From NCBI GenBank assembly GCA_036924085.1, contig JAVGWX010000004.1:14535454-14599453 (forward strand): 64,000 bases of DNA, read 5' to 3'. Shown here in pieces: positions 1-11,291 of this stretch. Position 1 is the first letter of the stretch. Each line of letters opens with the position of its first letter. Made by a program: the position numbers and the translations under genes. Source of the DNA: Ariolimax columbianus. Lineage: Eukaryota; Mollusca; Gastropoda; Stylommatophora; Arionidae. The notes beneath the pieces were generated by a model that did not search any database, was not told the DNA's origin, and worked only from the letters and a program-made list of their open reading frames with translations.

Positions 1-312
1 TAAGATAATCAAAGAAATGGATAAATTAGATATAACAAGTTTTTTTAATATACAAATACCTACAAGAACAAGAGGACATAGCTACAAATTAACTAAAGAA
101 AGGTCCAGATTAGATATTAGGAAATATTTTTTTAGTCAGAGAATGGTGAACGGTTGGAATGCATTGCCACAGGAAGTAGTGGAGACAGGAACAATTAATG
201 TATTTAAGAATAGACTGGATGCACATAGCTTTTAGAGCAAGGAAATGTGAATGAAACTGGTTGTTTAAAGACTCTGCATAGTCTTCTAAACTAGTATAAA
301 AACGTCAAGTTA
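1..312 (+). mobile_element. CR1/Jockey-like LINE (family 1), 3' fragment
   Basis: Residues such as [21 protein letters not shown] and FFSQRMVNGWNALPQEVVE are the C-terminal end of the reverse transcriptase protein, as in the fuller copy at 47396-48965. After the stop at 233-235 comes the 3' UTR with the hairpin-like ACTCTGCATAGTCTTCTAAA and a short TTAAG tail. The element runs in from outside the window. Confidence 0.88.
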
Positions 313-492
313 AGTGTATATTTTTTTTTCTTCATTTTGTTAGCTTCTTGCTTCTCTATGAATACTTTAGGTCTGGTTTTTGCCTTATCAGTGTTCATTT
401 TCTTTATCTTGGTAATGTTTATGCATAGATTTTGTTCAAGACTGTATGCTGGACAAATACAAAAAATGATGATCACTATTAAATTTTGATAA

Positions 493-816
493 GAGCGCAT
501 GAGCTGCAGCGGTCAGCGACCCATAGCTGACTGCTAGTGTCAGGGCCAGTGAACCAGTCTACACCTCCACACGGTGATCCTGGATAACAGGCTGCAACAG
601 AGCAGACTGGCTAAGAAGAAGGGATTGAAGAGGGAATGCTAACCCGGTACTAAAAAAATGTTTGCTGAAGTCGGATGTGTTGGACCAAAAGGTGCAAATA
701 TCGCAGCCAAGCTGTAAACTACAGCACAATGCATTCCATTCTCTGGACTACATTCTGCTACTTAGGCTCGTGTCAGGGTTTGGTAGCGGGAGATTGAGAA
801 CGAACAAAGCCAAGCT
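493..816 (+). mobile_element. SINE family B, full-length copy 1
   Basis: This is a copy of a roughly 330 bp repeat also seen at 11292-11632, 26593-26928 and 57841-58174. It begins GCATGAGCTGCAGCGGTCAG and ends GAGATTGAGAACGAAC with a GCCAA-type tail. It is flanked by a 12 bp target-site duplication with one mismatch: AAATTTTGATAA at 481-492 and AAATTCTGATAA at 817-828. It has no open frame of note. Confidence 0.88.
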
Positions 817-863
817 AAATTCTGATAAACGAATTATTTAACAAAACTTTACAAAATAACTAC

Positions 864-915
864 CTCCATGTGGTTCTGATAAATGCTAATCTTCTTTTAT
901 AACCATGTGTTATAC
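864..915 (-). CDS. Candidate extra 3' exon
   Basis: A 52 bp segment follows a strong pyrimidine tract and AG (917-916) and is followed by GTAGTT. It continues the Pro-rich frame of the 2082-2131 candidate with ITHGYKRRLAFIRTTW. In the alternative frame it gives a stop after six codons (YNTWL then TAA), which would also end a secreted protein. It is unique sequence next to a SINE. The evidence is only splice-like borders and an open frame. Confidence 0.22.
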
Positions 916-1369
916 CTGCAAGAAGGCAGTTAACTTTTTTCACACATGCTATATATTTTTAGTACTCCATAGTACAAATATTCACTATTATATTTTCAGC
1001 TAGTTTGTTGCCGTACTATCCCGCATTTTCTCTTATTGTCTGTCTTTGCTTCTACTCTTTATTTTTCCTGTTGCCAGTATACCCACCTTCCTAAATATGT
1101 GGCAAATACATTATGTCTTTTATTTTATTTTTGGTAGCTTTGATCTTGCAATGTTGTTTTCTTTTAATATTTCCTATAAAGATACTTGTTAGCTGCACAC
1201 ATTATGCAAAGTATTTTTTTCAAGAAATGTGTTTTCCTTAGCAATCATATTTCTGTGATTGATCATTTAGCTTGCTTATTTGCTGTCCATAAGCCACACA
1301 TAAAGTCAACAAATAAAAACAAATCAATTAGAAGTAAAATACAATTTAACTATCCAAGAAACAAGGAAG

Positions 1370-1460
1370 ATGAGATAGTTGTAATTACTGGCTCTAGGCA
1401 AAAGGACTTGGCATGTATTTGTAGAAGAACAGGTAGCTGAAAAGGTTTTGAAAATTCACT
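1370..1460 (+). mobile_element. Possible LINE C-terminal scrap
   Basis: The stretch TGSRQKDLACICRRTGS and its DNA resemble the C-terminal end of the LINE fragment at 17780-18345 (AQDRRTWRVFVEDL type). It is too short and decayed to place with confidence. Nothing else recognisable lies between 916 and 2081. Confidence 0.3.
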
Positions 1461-2081
1461 ACACAAAGAGTACATGATAACAGGTTTGGTTCTAGGAATG
1501 ATGTAAGAAATCAATCATCACTTCTATTGTTATAGATATGTTTTTAGAATTTCATTTTATTTTCTGGAAGCCTCTTTTATTTATGCGATTGGGTTTTTTA
1601 TATTTTCATTAAACATCTTTTAGCATCTTTCAAGTGTATCTGAATTTTTTTCACTTGCTTTTAGTATAATTTCTTAACTGTTGTTTTCTCTTTTCCTATT
1701 ATCACCTTTTGTTTTGAATGGAAAATAGCTTTAGAAGTGTACAAGACACTAATTATCCTTCGGACTATGATCAACAATATTTACAAAATTTATTAGATAA
1801 AAATTGGTTACGTTAATCGATTTATCCCCAAAAATATAGGACATTATAACAAGGTTTTGACACATTCAGTTGCCAGTGTCATTTAAACAACGTTCTACAG
1901 CATCATGGTGGTCAAGTATTAACTTGATTAAAATACAATAGACCAATACATTTATTTACATGCAGTGCAAAATGTTGCATTTCAAGATTTTAGACAATGT
2001 ACAAAAGCTTATGGGAGTCATCTTGTGATCAAGTACAGATGGATTATGAAAATTATAATAAACAATTTTGACTTCATTTAC

Positions 2082-2131
2082 CTGTAGGCACTATTATAAC
2101 AGGTGGCAATGGTGTGGGAGAAACATAGATC
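2082..2131 (-). CDS. Candidate extra 3' exon (Pro-rich reading)
   Basis: A 50 bp segment is bounded by a good acceptor (AG at 2133-2132 after a T-rich tract) and a donor CAG-GTAAAT. One frame reads IYVSPTPLPPVIIVPT, which looks like an extracellular stalk; another frame is also open. The Pro-rich frame would need an unseen exon between it and exon 18, because exon 18 ends in phase 0. Nothing else supports it. Confidence 0.28.
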
Positions 2132-2309
2132 CTGTATGAAAATATAGATAGAACATTGGAAGTATAATGTGTTAGTTAATGCATCAGATTACATTTTTGT
2201 AAAGTAGCCACACTAAACAGGCACAAAGTAAGAATATATAACAGATATCACAAGCAGCCAAAGTCACTCAATAAATGACTATGTAACTTCATATATGCTT
2301 ACATTTGCA

Positions 2310-3600
2310 CACACTTACACAAAGAAAGAGATGAGAGAGAAATCTTGCAAGCAATCTCACAGTGGTGCGGCAACTCAAGCTCCAAGTTCAATCCAAACAA
2401 AGCCTGCATGATGTGGTGCTCTTTGAATAATTCCATAGTAAAGGCTGAACTCACGGGCATCACTTTTGATGGTTGCATCATTGACAGGTGTGACAGGTTG
2501 AAATACCTCGGAGTGACATTTGTTTGCAGTCTCTCCTTTAATTGCCATGTTGACCACATCGTACAAAGATGTAAGAGATGGTTAGGAGCACTCAAGACCA
2601 TGGCTGCTGCTGACTTGAAACAATGCCTCCTGTTCATCCTTTTTATCAGGTCGTGTTGTCTGTTATCATTTACGGACTAGGCATCCTCACACTATCAAGA
2701 AAACAGTGTGAACGGTTGGAACGCATCCAGAATAAAGGTTTGTGACTGGTTCTGGGCTGCATTAGAGATACCCCGATTGTGATGATGCGGTACATGTTGG
2801 GATTGTTATCGGTGACATCCAAACATAAACTGGCACAAGTCAAAGCTTATATGCATGTCACCACAGACATGCTGCACCCTCTGTACAGTAGTATCTCAGA
2901 CATCAAGGGATCAAGAATCAAGAGAGTGGCGTCGTGGATGGCACAGGCAGAGACAACAATCGGACATATCACTCAAGCTGAGACAATAGCCAAAGGGGAA
3001 GAATGGGTCCACACTGGTGATATAATGATAGAGTACCAGAAAGTCATCATAACCTTAGGCAAGGAATGCAGAGGATGGAGCAATGGGAGAGCAGAGCACG
3101 AGGTAAATCAGCTGACAACTGAGAACATGCAGGAGAGTGATGCCATCATATAGACCAACGGATTAGTGCTGTGCAGTGGGAAATAAGACTGGGGTTTCTC
3201 TGCTAGAGTGAAAGAACAGGTTATTGATGAGCACTGTAGAGCATACATGTCAACAACCGCCAGTATGAGAATGGAGACAGAAGCAGTGACCTCAGCACTG
3301 AAATGGATATCTGAGACTTCTATAACAAGGGCAGTCATCATCACAGACGGTCAAACCATACTTCAGAAGGTACAGAAGGAATGGGTTAGGTATGAGTGGA
3401 TAGCAGCTGTTGAGGCCTCAAACCTCCAGGGGTTGACACAAATTTACAGTCCTGCTCATGCTGGGTTTCGGGACAATGAAAGAGCTGACAGCATGGCTTT
3501 ACAAGCTCCCATCATGGGCACATTATGGATGGATATAAGTGACATTTTGAAATTAATCAATGACTGCCTGCTAGATAAGGACACCGAAATAGAGAGAGAG
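2310..3600 (+). mobile_element. Degenerate I-like LINE: RT end plus RNase H domain
   Basis: Broken plus-strand frames read FNPNKACMMWCS, DRLKYLGVTFVCSLSF and RCKRWLGALKTMAA (the RT thumb region of non-LTR elements). After several stops come RMETEAVTSALKWI, VIITDGQTILQKV and HAGFRDNERADSMA. The last pieces are the E, D and H-x-x-x-N-x-x-AD motifs of a retroelement RNase H. A GA microsatellite closes it at 3590-3615. It is related to the RNase H scrap at 43470-43985, with which it shares most of QKVQKEWVRYEWIA. Confidence 0.85.
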
Positions 3601-3774
3601 AGAGAGAGAGAGAAAAAAAAGGCAGACATAATTAATTAAGTGTTTTTATAAAACTTTAACAACAAGAAAGAGCAACAAGCAGGATCAATAACATACACAA
3701 ATAACAATAGCATGATCCTGTCTGTAAAATAATACAGCCAAGACCAAAATCTAAATCTGAATATAAGTAAAATC

Positions 3775-4432
3775 AAAATAATGAGCACAAACAATACAAA
3801 GACCAAACTTAGATCAACAGGAAATTGAGAAAGTTACAAATTTTGAGTACCTTGGCTCAATTATAAACAACAATGGAAATTGCCTGAGGAAGTCAGATGA
3901 AGAATAGCTATGGCAATGCAGAGGTTGAATAAAATCTTAAACTTATGGCAGAACTCTAATAAAATGAAGAACATAAAAATCCTGCGAACTTGCATCTTCC
4001 GCCTGGTGGCAAAATATAGATGTGAAACGTGGACCATCACATAAACACTTATGAAAGAAGATTGAATTTTTTAAACTAAAATGCTACAGAAAGGTGCTCA
4101 AAATACCATGGATAGTGAAAAGGAAAAATGCAGATATCTTACAAGAACTGAATAACGAGGAAAATTGGTTAGTAAACAATATCTTGACCATGAAATAAAA
4201 AGATTTTGGCCACATCAAACGTCTTAATGACCTGGAGAGAACGATACTGGAAGGTATGGTGTCTGGGAAGTAGGGCAGAGGCAGACCTAGGAGAAGATGG
4301 ATACAAGACATCATGGAGGTCCTGAAGATGACAGCGACAGAGGCGGAGTTCTTGCTAGAGATTGAGTCTTACAGATCGGCTGTTGTAAGAGTGACGTTCT
4401 GCAAAGGACATGCTACATGATGATGACGGTAC
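3775..4432 (+). mobile_element. EN-RT LINE (family 3), degenerate C-terminal copy
   Basis: The broken frame reads EIEKVTNFEYLGSIINNNGN, then an R-C-E-T-W-T-I segment, then GHIKRLNDLERTILEGMV. It matches the open copy at 29527-30150 (EEIDQVTHFEYLGS and GHIKRHNGLERTVMEGMV). The 3' ends also match, with ACATGCTACATGATGATGA. It lies directly next to neurexin-like exon 18. Confidence 0.85.
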
Positions 4433-4465
4433 ACATTTAAATCTACATAAATTCTGGTACTAATC

Positions 4466-4578
4466 TTACACTTTATGAAGTTTGTAAGGATGTGGAGCCA
4501 CTATTACATCATGAATAAATTCTGTTCGTACATTTTCCTCTGCATATGGGAAAATGAGGTGGCCATTCACGTACAAGC
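4466..4578 (-). CDS. Neurexin-like exon 18: LNS-E end, possibly the terminal exon
   Basis: AG lies at 4580-4579, and the first two bases complete the glycine codon left open by exon 17, giving SGIIG-G-LYVNGHLIFPYAEE. The L-Y-V-N-G strand is the expected end of an LNS domain. Reading on, the frame stays open through IVAPHPYKLHKV to a TAA stop at 4468-4466. A weak donor (GTAATA) at 4507 could instead end the exon at 4508 in phase 0. I see no canonical AATAAA signal before the LINE remnant that begins at about 4432, so the true end is open. Confidence 0.8.
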
Positions 4579-5179
4579 CTGTGTTTTAAATGAATGTAAA
4601 AAAATTATCAGTACCAAATACATACAAAACCTCCAAACTCATATTAATAAATAAAGAACAAAATATTTCCTTCAACATCATTTACCTGCATTTGGAAATG
4701 TATTACTGAATAATAGATATATAAATGAATACACATTATCTAATAAATATAACTCTGTAAGGTTAATAAACACCTATGTAGTACCAAAGGCCAAAAAAAT
4801 AAGACCACTGTAACCTTGCAAGCATATCATAAAATGGGACTACAGAAGATTGTGCCTAGAGCTAGCAACTGCATGATGTTAAAATCATTCCAATTGTACT
4901 GGATTGTACTGCACAAATGTGGATACAGGTATCCTGTAAAAAGCCAGCTACAGTTGAAACATTTTTTTCACATTGCAGCAAAAAAGTCAATGACTGCAAA
5001 TGTTTGGAACCCTCATCCACCCAGATGTCATCAGCTTGTCAATGTGAGGGTGGGAGGGCCTTGTGTACCTCAGTGATCCAGTGGACAGGTCACTAAGAAT
5101 GACAGCAGCTAGGTAGGTGGTACTCAAGAGCTATCAAAGACAGACCTCCACACAAAGTTCAAGTAGATGGAACTTTTGA

Positions 5180-5975
5180 GAACTCGGGAGGACGGGACAT
5201 CTAAGAGCAGTATCCCTTAAACGAAAAGACAAACTGCTGCCTTGCAGAAAGGTTGAGGACAATCAAAGACTATGAAGAGGAAACCCCCAAAAAGGCCAGC
5301 AAAAAGCAGATGTACTTGGCCAAACAGCGCATAACAAAGTGTAACATATATAATGATATCACAATGCAGAATAGCACGAAGGATTCTTAATATGATGCTC
5401 TGCTTGTGAAGACCCATTATGTCTCAAAGGGGCCCACTTCAAGCTACAGATGGTCACACTATCTCTGTTTGAAGATACAGAAAACAAGAACTGGAGGAAA
5501 ACATTACTGGCCAGAATACATTGGAACCAAGAAGACTGAACATAATGCATTGGAATGCAGAAGGCATATACCACACAAAGCAGGCACTAACAGTGAGACT
5601 TGTTGAAGAGAAGATAGATATACCGTGCATACAAGAAATGCACCTTAACCCCCAACATAGATTTTCTGTCAGAGGATATCAGATGAGGAGTACTCACATT
5701 AATACATAACTCCATTCCAGTTAAGCAGAGAGAGTTACCCACAAACGGGAAAAGTAGAGACCATCTGTACAGATATATGCATTGATAACCAGCCCAGTAG
5801 ACAGAGCTCATGCTAGAGGTGATGGAGATAACAAAAACACACTGCGTCATGGCAGGTGAGTTCAACAGCCACACAGAAAGATGGCGCTATAAGGAAATCG
5901 ATGCAAGAGGGGAGTGAGTGGAGGAATTGGAAGTGAAAAAAAATCTGCCACCTCATAAATAGCCAAGAAGATATA
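5180..5975 (+). mobile_element. Degenerate LINE endonuclease fragment
   Basis: The segment from about 5521 reads LNIMHWNAEGIYHTKQAL, EEKIDIPCIQEMHL and RFSVRGYQ. This is the start of an AP-type endonuclease, where WNA, the IQE catalytic-site glutamate and RGY are hallmarks. Further on, CVMAGEFNSHTERW recalls the GDFNAHH motif. Frames are broken by stops. The RT part is missing. It may belong to the I-like family with RNase H. Confidence 0.75.
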
Positions 5976-6074
5976 TATATATATAATTTCTATTGATTTA
6001 TTGTTTCTGTTAATTTGATGTAAAGAATTTTTTAACTAATATAATTATTACAATTGTGACTTGTGACGACTAAC

Positions 6075-6176
6075 CTCCAATGATGCCACTAAGTCCTGTG
6101 CCACCAACAATCTTTCCTCCCTGATATACTCCGCCAATGAAAATTTTGCCCAATTGATCAAAGACACCGTGTGAAG
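6075..6176 (-). CDS. Neurexin-like exon 17: LNS-E GG strand
   Basis: The exon is 102 bp, phase 1 to phase 1, with AG at 6178-6177 and GTTAGT from 6074. It encodes SHGVFDQLGKIFIGGVYQGG and KIVGGTGLSGIIG, matching neurexin LNS6 where IIIGGKEQ and QLSGLYYNG occur. The codon split with exon 16 gives THL-T-SHG. Confidence 0.93.
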
Positions 6177-6654
6177 CTGTAAAATATGTACACGTTTAAA
6201 ATAGTTTTCATTATGGTTATTAAAAGTTTGATTTCATATTACCTAAAAGCGTTGTTCCTGTATTTCAGAATAATTACAGTGTAACAGAACTTAGCTGTAG
6301 AGAATGTATAGGTAGGAGCTTAGATAACCCTCTATTTATTTCTTCTTTGTGGGATTTGAATCAGTGCAGCTGAACTCAGTCCTGCCAGAATTTTAGCAAC
6401 CAAATCGATCCACGACGTAACTCGACGTGCGTTTCAGGCATGTGTGAACACATGGAATGATAGTGACACGTAGACTTGTTGTCCAGAAACCACTCGAACA
6501 GGTATTGTAGCAACCACTACTTTGATATGCAACCACTTTGACAGATCAGATTATCTGCTTTGAATATTATTTACAAATGTTTCTGTCACTACTTTCAGTA
6601 GTGTTTATTGCATTATAGTATTAACTATAAAAGATAAAAGAGTGTTGAACTTAC

Positions 6655-6826
6655 TAAGATGGGTATTGATATTGGCTCTATTATCAACATAAAGTGTCCC
6701 ATTATCCTTTGTCCTCACAAATCTGATGACATGATAATTTCCATCACTGACAAATACATCGCTGGTTATGCTTGTAGATGCTCCCTGGCCACTAGTGTCA
6801 TATTTTACAACAGGATAACCATTCAC
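6655..6826 (-). CDS. Neurexin-like exon 16: LNS-E middle
   Basis: The exon is 172 bp, phase 0 to phase 1, with AG at 6828-6827 and GTAAGT from 6654. It encodes VNGYPVVKYDTSGQGA, VSDGNYHVIRFVRTKDNGTL and YVDNRANINTHL. Neurexin LNS6 has NDGKYHVVRFTRSGGNATL and QVDSWPV, so the similarity is near residue by residue. Confidence 0.95.
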
Positions 6827-7199
6827 CTAGATTTAGAAAGAAAAGATAAATGAATTTGGTGGTTATATTATATGATTATATTATAATTAATCTTCTTTGT
6901 GTTTTTGCTCCTAATTGGATTATTACATATTGCATTTGTCATGTTTCTTTTTTTCTTCTTCTTCTTAGTTCTGAAAAGGACATTGTGACATTGCATTGCA
7001 GTTTACAGCAAGGATACAATATATGTGCCTTTTGGCAGAATCTGGTCTCAGTCAGATATGGGTGGCTGACCCTGATGCAGGCAGTTATGAGTTGCTGGCT
7101 GCTATCAGCTCCTTCACCCACTGCTGCGTCTTCAGATCCCGCATGCTTGTATGAATACACACCAAAGCATTTGTGTTCTTACACATGTCGTTTATGTAG

Positions 7200-8195
7200 C
7201 AATCAGCTTTAAATGATGAAGTTGCTAGTCACTGTACAACCTTCTGAGATAACTTGGAGATACTATGTTTTGCTCTCCAGCATTGGGTTCTGGATGATCT
7301 AATGCAGGATTATGAATAGCATCAAAGGCACTTCGGTAACAGATTACTGGGAGCTAATTGATGCCTAACAATTTAAAAGAAAAACCAGAACAGAGTAACA
7401 GTATAGTAGATTGATATTCTATAAAACATTTCAAAAGAAAAAAAAACTGTTCCTGTTTCTAAGAATTGACGTCACTGCACTCTGGGCACACACATAAGTG
7501 TGCTCAGTCTCTCTCATAAAATGCTACAGGGTCTGCCCCCACAAAAGAACTACACTGCTAAAGAAACTAACTAAAAAACTTACATTTTAAAAACTAGAAG
7601 GTTAAAAAAACAAAGACATACAATATTACAAATAAAAATGGAATAAGTGTCCTAATTTGTGTATGTAATGCTAAAAATTACTTTTATATTATGAAAATAT
7701 ATTATGGAAAACTATCAGTTAAATCATTCTTCTTTATCTTTTGTTAAACCCTGTTATTACAAAGTATTTCTTTGCAGTTGATGATCAGAATATTTATATC
7801 TTATTACTTGAGAATTTTGATTAATCAATTATTCTGTGTCTTCCTTGGATCATGATTTAATATTTACATTAATTGTAGAATATAGTGACGTAGCCATTGC
7901 TTACTACCAGTTTCCCTTTCTGTGGGCTATCTTTTTTCATTTTAATCAACATGGCTTCAGTCACTGTCTTCTGCCAATATGATTCTTTCAGAAGATTAAT
8001 TTGGTGATCATATTTTTCTCTCTCTTTTTTTGTTCCTTTCAAGAGCATGTCTTATATGATTTCATTGTATCCTGAGTTTTTAGTTAATCCTTCTCTATTT
8101 TTTTTTCATTATGTCTCGCAGTTTGGGTTGCCGTGTTTGTTTTCTTTCTACAAATCGTCTTTATGAGAACTGATGGCATCTATACAAATTATGGG
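7200..8195. other. AT-rich intron, no recognised feature
   Basis: Intron sequence of the neurexin-like gene between exons 15 and 16. I find no domain-bearing frame, tandem array or matching repeat copy here apart from short A and T runs. The stretch 6180-6650, between exons 16 and 17, is similarly plain. Confidence 0.6.
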
Positions 8196-8202
8196 ATTGA
8201 GT

Positions 8203-9573
8203 CACTAAACTTAACGTCTTTATACTGGTTTAGAAGACTCTGCAGAATCTGTATACAACCAGTTTCATTTACATTACTTTGCTCTAAAAGCTATGCGCAT
8301 CCAATTTATTCTTAAATGCATTAACTGTCCCTGCCTTCACTACCTCCTGTGGCAATGCATTCAAAGCATTCACCACTCTCTGCCTAAAATATATTTCCTA
8401 ATATCTAATCTGAACTTCTCTTTAATTAATTTGTAGCTATGTCCCCTTGTTCTTGTAGGTGACTGTGTTTAAAAAAACTTGTTATAGTCTAATTTATCTG
8501 TTCCTCGGATCATCTTATAAACCTTTATTAAGTCACCTTGAATTCTTCTCTTTTCTAGACACTGTATGCTGGATTTTCTCTTTCCTCAAAACTGTAATTC
8601 TTGAATCTCACTATCAGCTTTGTTGCTCGTTTTGTATTCTTTCCAGCATGTTTATATATCCTCTATGCTAAGAACTCCACACCTGTACACAGTACTCCAA
8701 TCTAGGTCTAACTAATGCTTTATACAGTTTGACTATCACTTCCTTGCTCCTAAGTTTAATATCTCTTTTTATCATCCCTAACTTTGCATTTGCCTTTTTC
8801 ACTGCTACCTGAACTTGATCACTTACCTTACCTGTATGACCTATTATAATCCCTAGGTCTCTTTCGTTATCTATCTTTCTAATATTGTTCTCTCCCATTC
8901 TGTAATTATGTTCCATATTGGATCTACTCATGTGGATGACTGTACATGTAGCTACATTAAACTCTATTTGCCAGCTTACAGACCATTATTGAATTCTATC
9001 TAAATCTGACCTTAATATATCCACTTCTGCTTTAGACGAAACACTACTGCATAGTTTTGTGTAATCAGCAAATTTTGCAATCATGGATCCAATATCAATG
9101 TCCAAATCATTTATATATATCAAGAACAAAATTGGTCCCAAAACCAAGCCCTGTGGCACTCCACTTTTCACTTCACACCACTCAGAGTACTCTTTATTTA
9201 TGCCCACTCTGTTCCTTCTTCCCATTAATAGATTTGTTAAGCATGATCTCCCTCTAGTAAACCCATGCTGACTATTTCTGATTAGATTAAATTTGTCTAA
9301 ATGCATTACAATGTTCTCTTTGATTATTGATTCTAACAATTTACAGACTATACTCGTTAAGCTCACAGGTCTATGATTTTCTGGATCTGATTTGTTGCGC
9401 TTTTTGAATGAGGGGATCACCCCTGCATCTTTCCAATCCCTCAGAACAATCCCTTTTGCAAGTGATTGAGAATATAATTTAGCCAAAGGTTTTGCTAGTT
9501 GATCTCTAATTTCAAACAGCAATTTTGGATGAATACCATCTTGATCTGGACATTTATCCACTTTCAACCCATG
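8203..9573 (-). mobile_element. CR1/Jockey-like LINE (family 1), internally deleted
   Basis: On the minus strand the RT domain starts at GLKVDKCPDQDGIHPKLLFE and runs through HRPVSLTSIVCKLLESI and QHGFTRGRSCLTNLL. It then jumps straight to GRRNRVGINKEYSEW. The lost stretch, about 60 codons, holds the first catalytic aspartate motif (DFAKAFD in the copy at 47396-48965). FADD has become FADY. The thumb and 3' end follow (8668-8931 and down to 8203), closing with the TTAAG-type tail. It cannot be active. Confidence 0.93.
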
Positions 9574-9599
9574 TTAGTGTAGATCTGTAGTTTGAACAC

Positions 9600-9620
9600 A
9601 ATAATAATAATAATAATAGC
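9600..9620. repeat. ATA microsatellite at a LINE tail
   Basis: About seven ATA/TAA units lie at the 3' end of the minus-strand LINE fragment that starts just beyond, so they are probably its tail. Confidence 0.7.
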
Positions 9621-10140
9621 TGTCCATCGTTGTTGATGAGGATCACCAACATCATCCTTGTCACAGATTTCCCTGTTGGGTGTGGGTGCGCATGTGGCTG
9701 AACAGGCCAATGCGGGCACGGAAACATCTGCTACATATCGGGCACACGAGGTTTGTAGAAGGTGATGGTGTTCCCGCTGTTCGAGATTTCCGGGTCTCGT
9801 GTCCGCTCTGGGCTTTCACAATACGGTCGTCTTCGCCAGTAGCTACACCCGATTTGACTGTGCTTCTCCAGTCAGATCTGTTTTACGCAAGACATTCCCA
9901 GGTGTCGATGTCTATCTGGCAACTTTTCAGTGAGTCCTTCAGACCGTCTTTAAAACATTTCTTTGGGCGCCCTCTCTCGCGGCATACCTCTCTCAGCTCG
10001 CCATAGAGAAGCTTCTTTGGGAGCCGCTCGTCTGACATACGGACGAGGTGTCCGGCCCATCCTAGTCGTGCTTTTTCTAGCAGTGCATGGATGCTGGGCA
10101 TGTTAGCCCTCGAGAGAACCTCGATGTCAGTGACACAATT
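9621..10140 (-). mobile_element. EN-RT LINE, C-terminal fragment with C2H2 finger
   Basis: The minus-strand frame reads MPSIHALLEKARLGWAGHLV, RMSDERLPKKLLYGEL, RERGRPKKCFKDGLKDSLKS and DIDTWECLA, the typical end of a non-LTR RT protein. A further frame ends in CPICSRCFRARIGLFSHMRT followed by H. This is a C-x2-C-x12-H-x3-H zinc finger, known at the C-terminus of some EN-RT LINE proteins. Stops and frame changes show it is dead. Confidence 0.85.
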
Positions 10141-10627
10141 TTGAACACAATACTTTTAGTAATATAGCCTGCCTAGAGTGACAGAATTTACATTTGAAAT
10201 GAAAAAAATCTAATCTAAATTTTGTGGAGGAAATCTTCAGAGTGCATGTTGAGTTGCAAAAGCTAAAATACATCTAGCTTCGTTAATCGTGTCATGTTTT
10301 CTGATATATTCTTGTATTTTGAAACTATAAGCTGGCAAATTATATTTGTATCAATTGATCTATTGAATGGCAGATTAAAATATTTGTAAGCTCAAGAAAA
10401 ATCAAATGTGCAGACTGCATTTACTCATAGTCCTGAATACAAAGTGTAGATAAAGACACAGAGTACATTAGACAAGGATGGTTTATACAATGTCCTTGCT
10501 TTGCATTTTAATTATTCAATCTCTTCTTATTTTGCTGATAATTGGTTCAGTACCTTTCATCTATAATCTCTTTCTTTTATAAATAAATTGCAAGTGTTTT
10601 TTATTTTAAATAATATTATGTCTTAGC

Positions 10628-10700
10628 CGACTTGTGCTTCTACAGAGGCAGATGTCCCTGTGCAGGTCCTAGCTCTGACATGAGCTGGCTGTAGCTGTGC
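10628..10700 (+). repeat. Dispersed repeat C, partial copy
   Basis: About 70 bp including CCTGTGCAGGTCCTA matches the first part of the repeat at 34063-34400. Its borders are uncertain. The family is not identified. Confidence 0.55.
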
Positions 10701-10945
10701 TTGTTTTTGTAGGTGTTTGTATTTTGAAAAAACTTATTGTGGTCTAATTTATCCATTAATTTAATTATTTTATAAACCCATATTAAGTCACCTCGAATTC
10801 TTCTCTTTTCAAGACACTGTAGACCGGTTTTTCGGAGTCTTTCCTCATAACTGTAATTCTGGAATCTTACTATCAGCTTTGTCGCTCTTTTTTATATCCT
10901 TTCCAGCATGTTTATATCCCCTATATGATAAGAACTCCACACCTT
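10700..10945 (-). mobile_element. CR1/Jockey-like LINE (family 1), thumb fragment
   Basis: The DNA closely follows the part of copies 8203-9573 and 47396-48965 that encodes the RT thumb, for example TTATAAACCCATATTAAGTC and CCTCATAACTGTAATTCTGG. Both ends are truncated. Confidence 0.85.
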
Positions 10946-11291
10946 GAATGTGCGCAGCAACCAGAGATTGTGAGAGCTTTTACTCTTCTGGTTGGATGTA
11001 CGCATTTTATATTTTTCTGATTGTTCAGACAGCAAGTATAATACTGGACAGGAACTTGAATCCTGGTGTTCAATCAGGCAGATCAACTTGTGCTATGTAC
11101 TACGTAGACAAAAGCTGTTTTAATTTATTTCAGCTTTTAGCCCATGTTGGGCCCAAGACTTCCCTCAGTCCATCTTTCCATCTCATATTAATAAGCAACC
11201 AAATGGACTTATAGCTGTGTCTATCTATTGTCAGACATGGATAAAACATGTCTGGCCCATCTGTATTTCCTAACCAATGTAATATCTGTGA

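Noticed and set aside
291..500. Minus-strand frame with a short hydrophobic part and Lys-rich end, as a possible neurexin tail
   Set aside because: The hydrophobic part is too short for a membrane helix, there is no PDZ-binding end like that of neurexins, and it overlaps the LINE 3' end and the SINE duplication.
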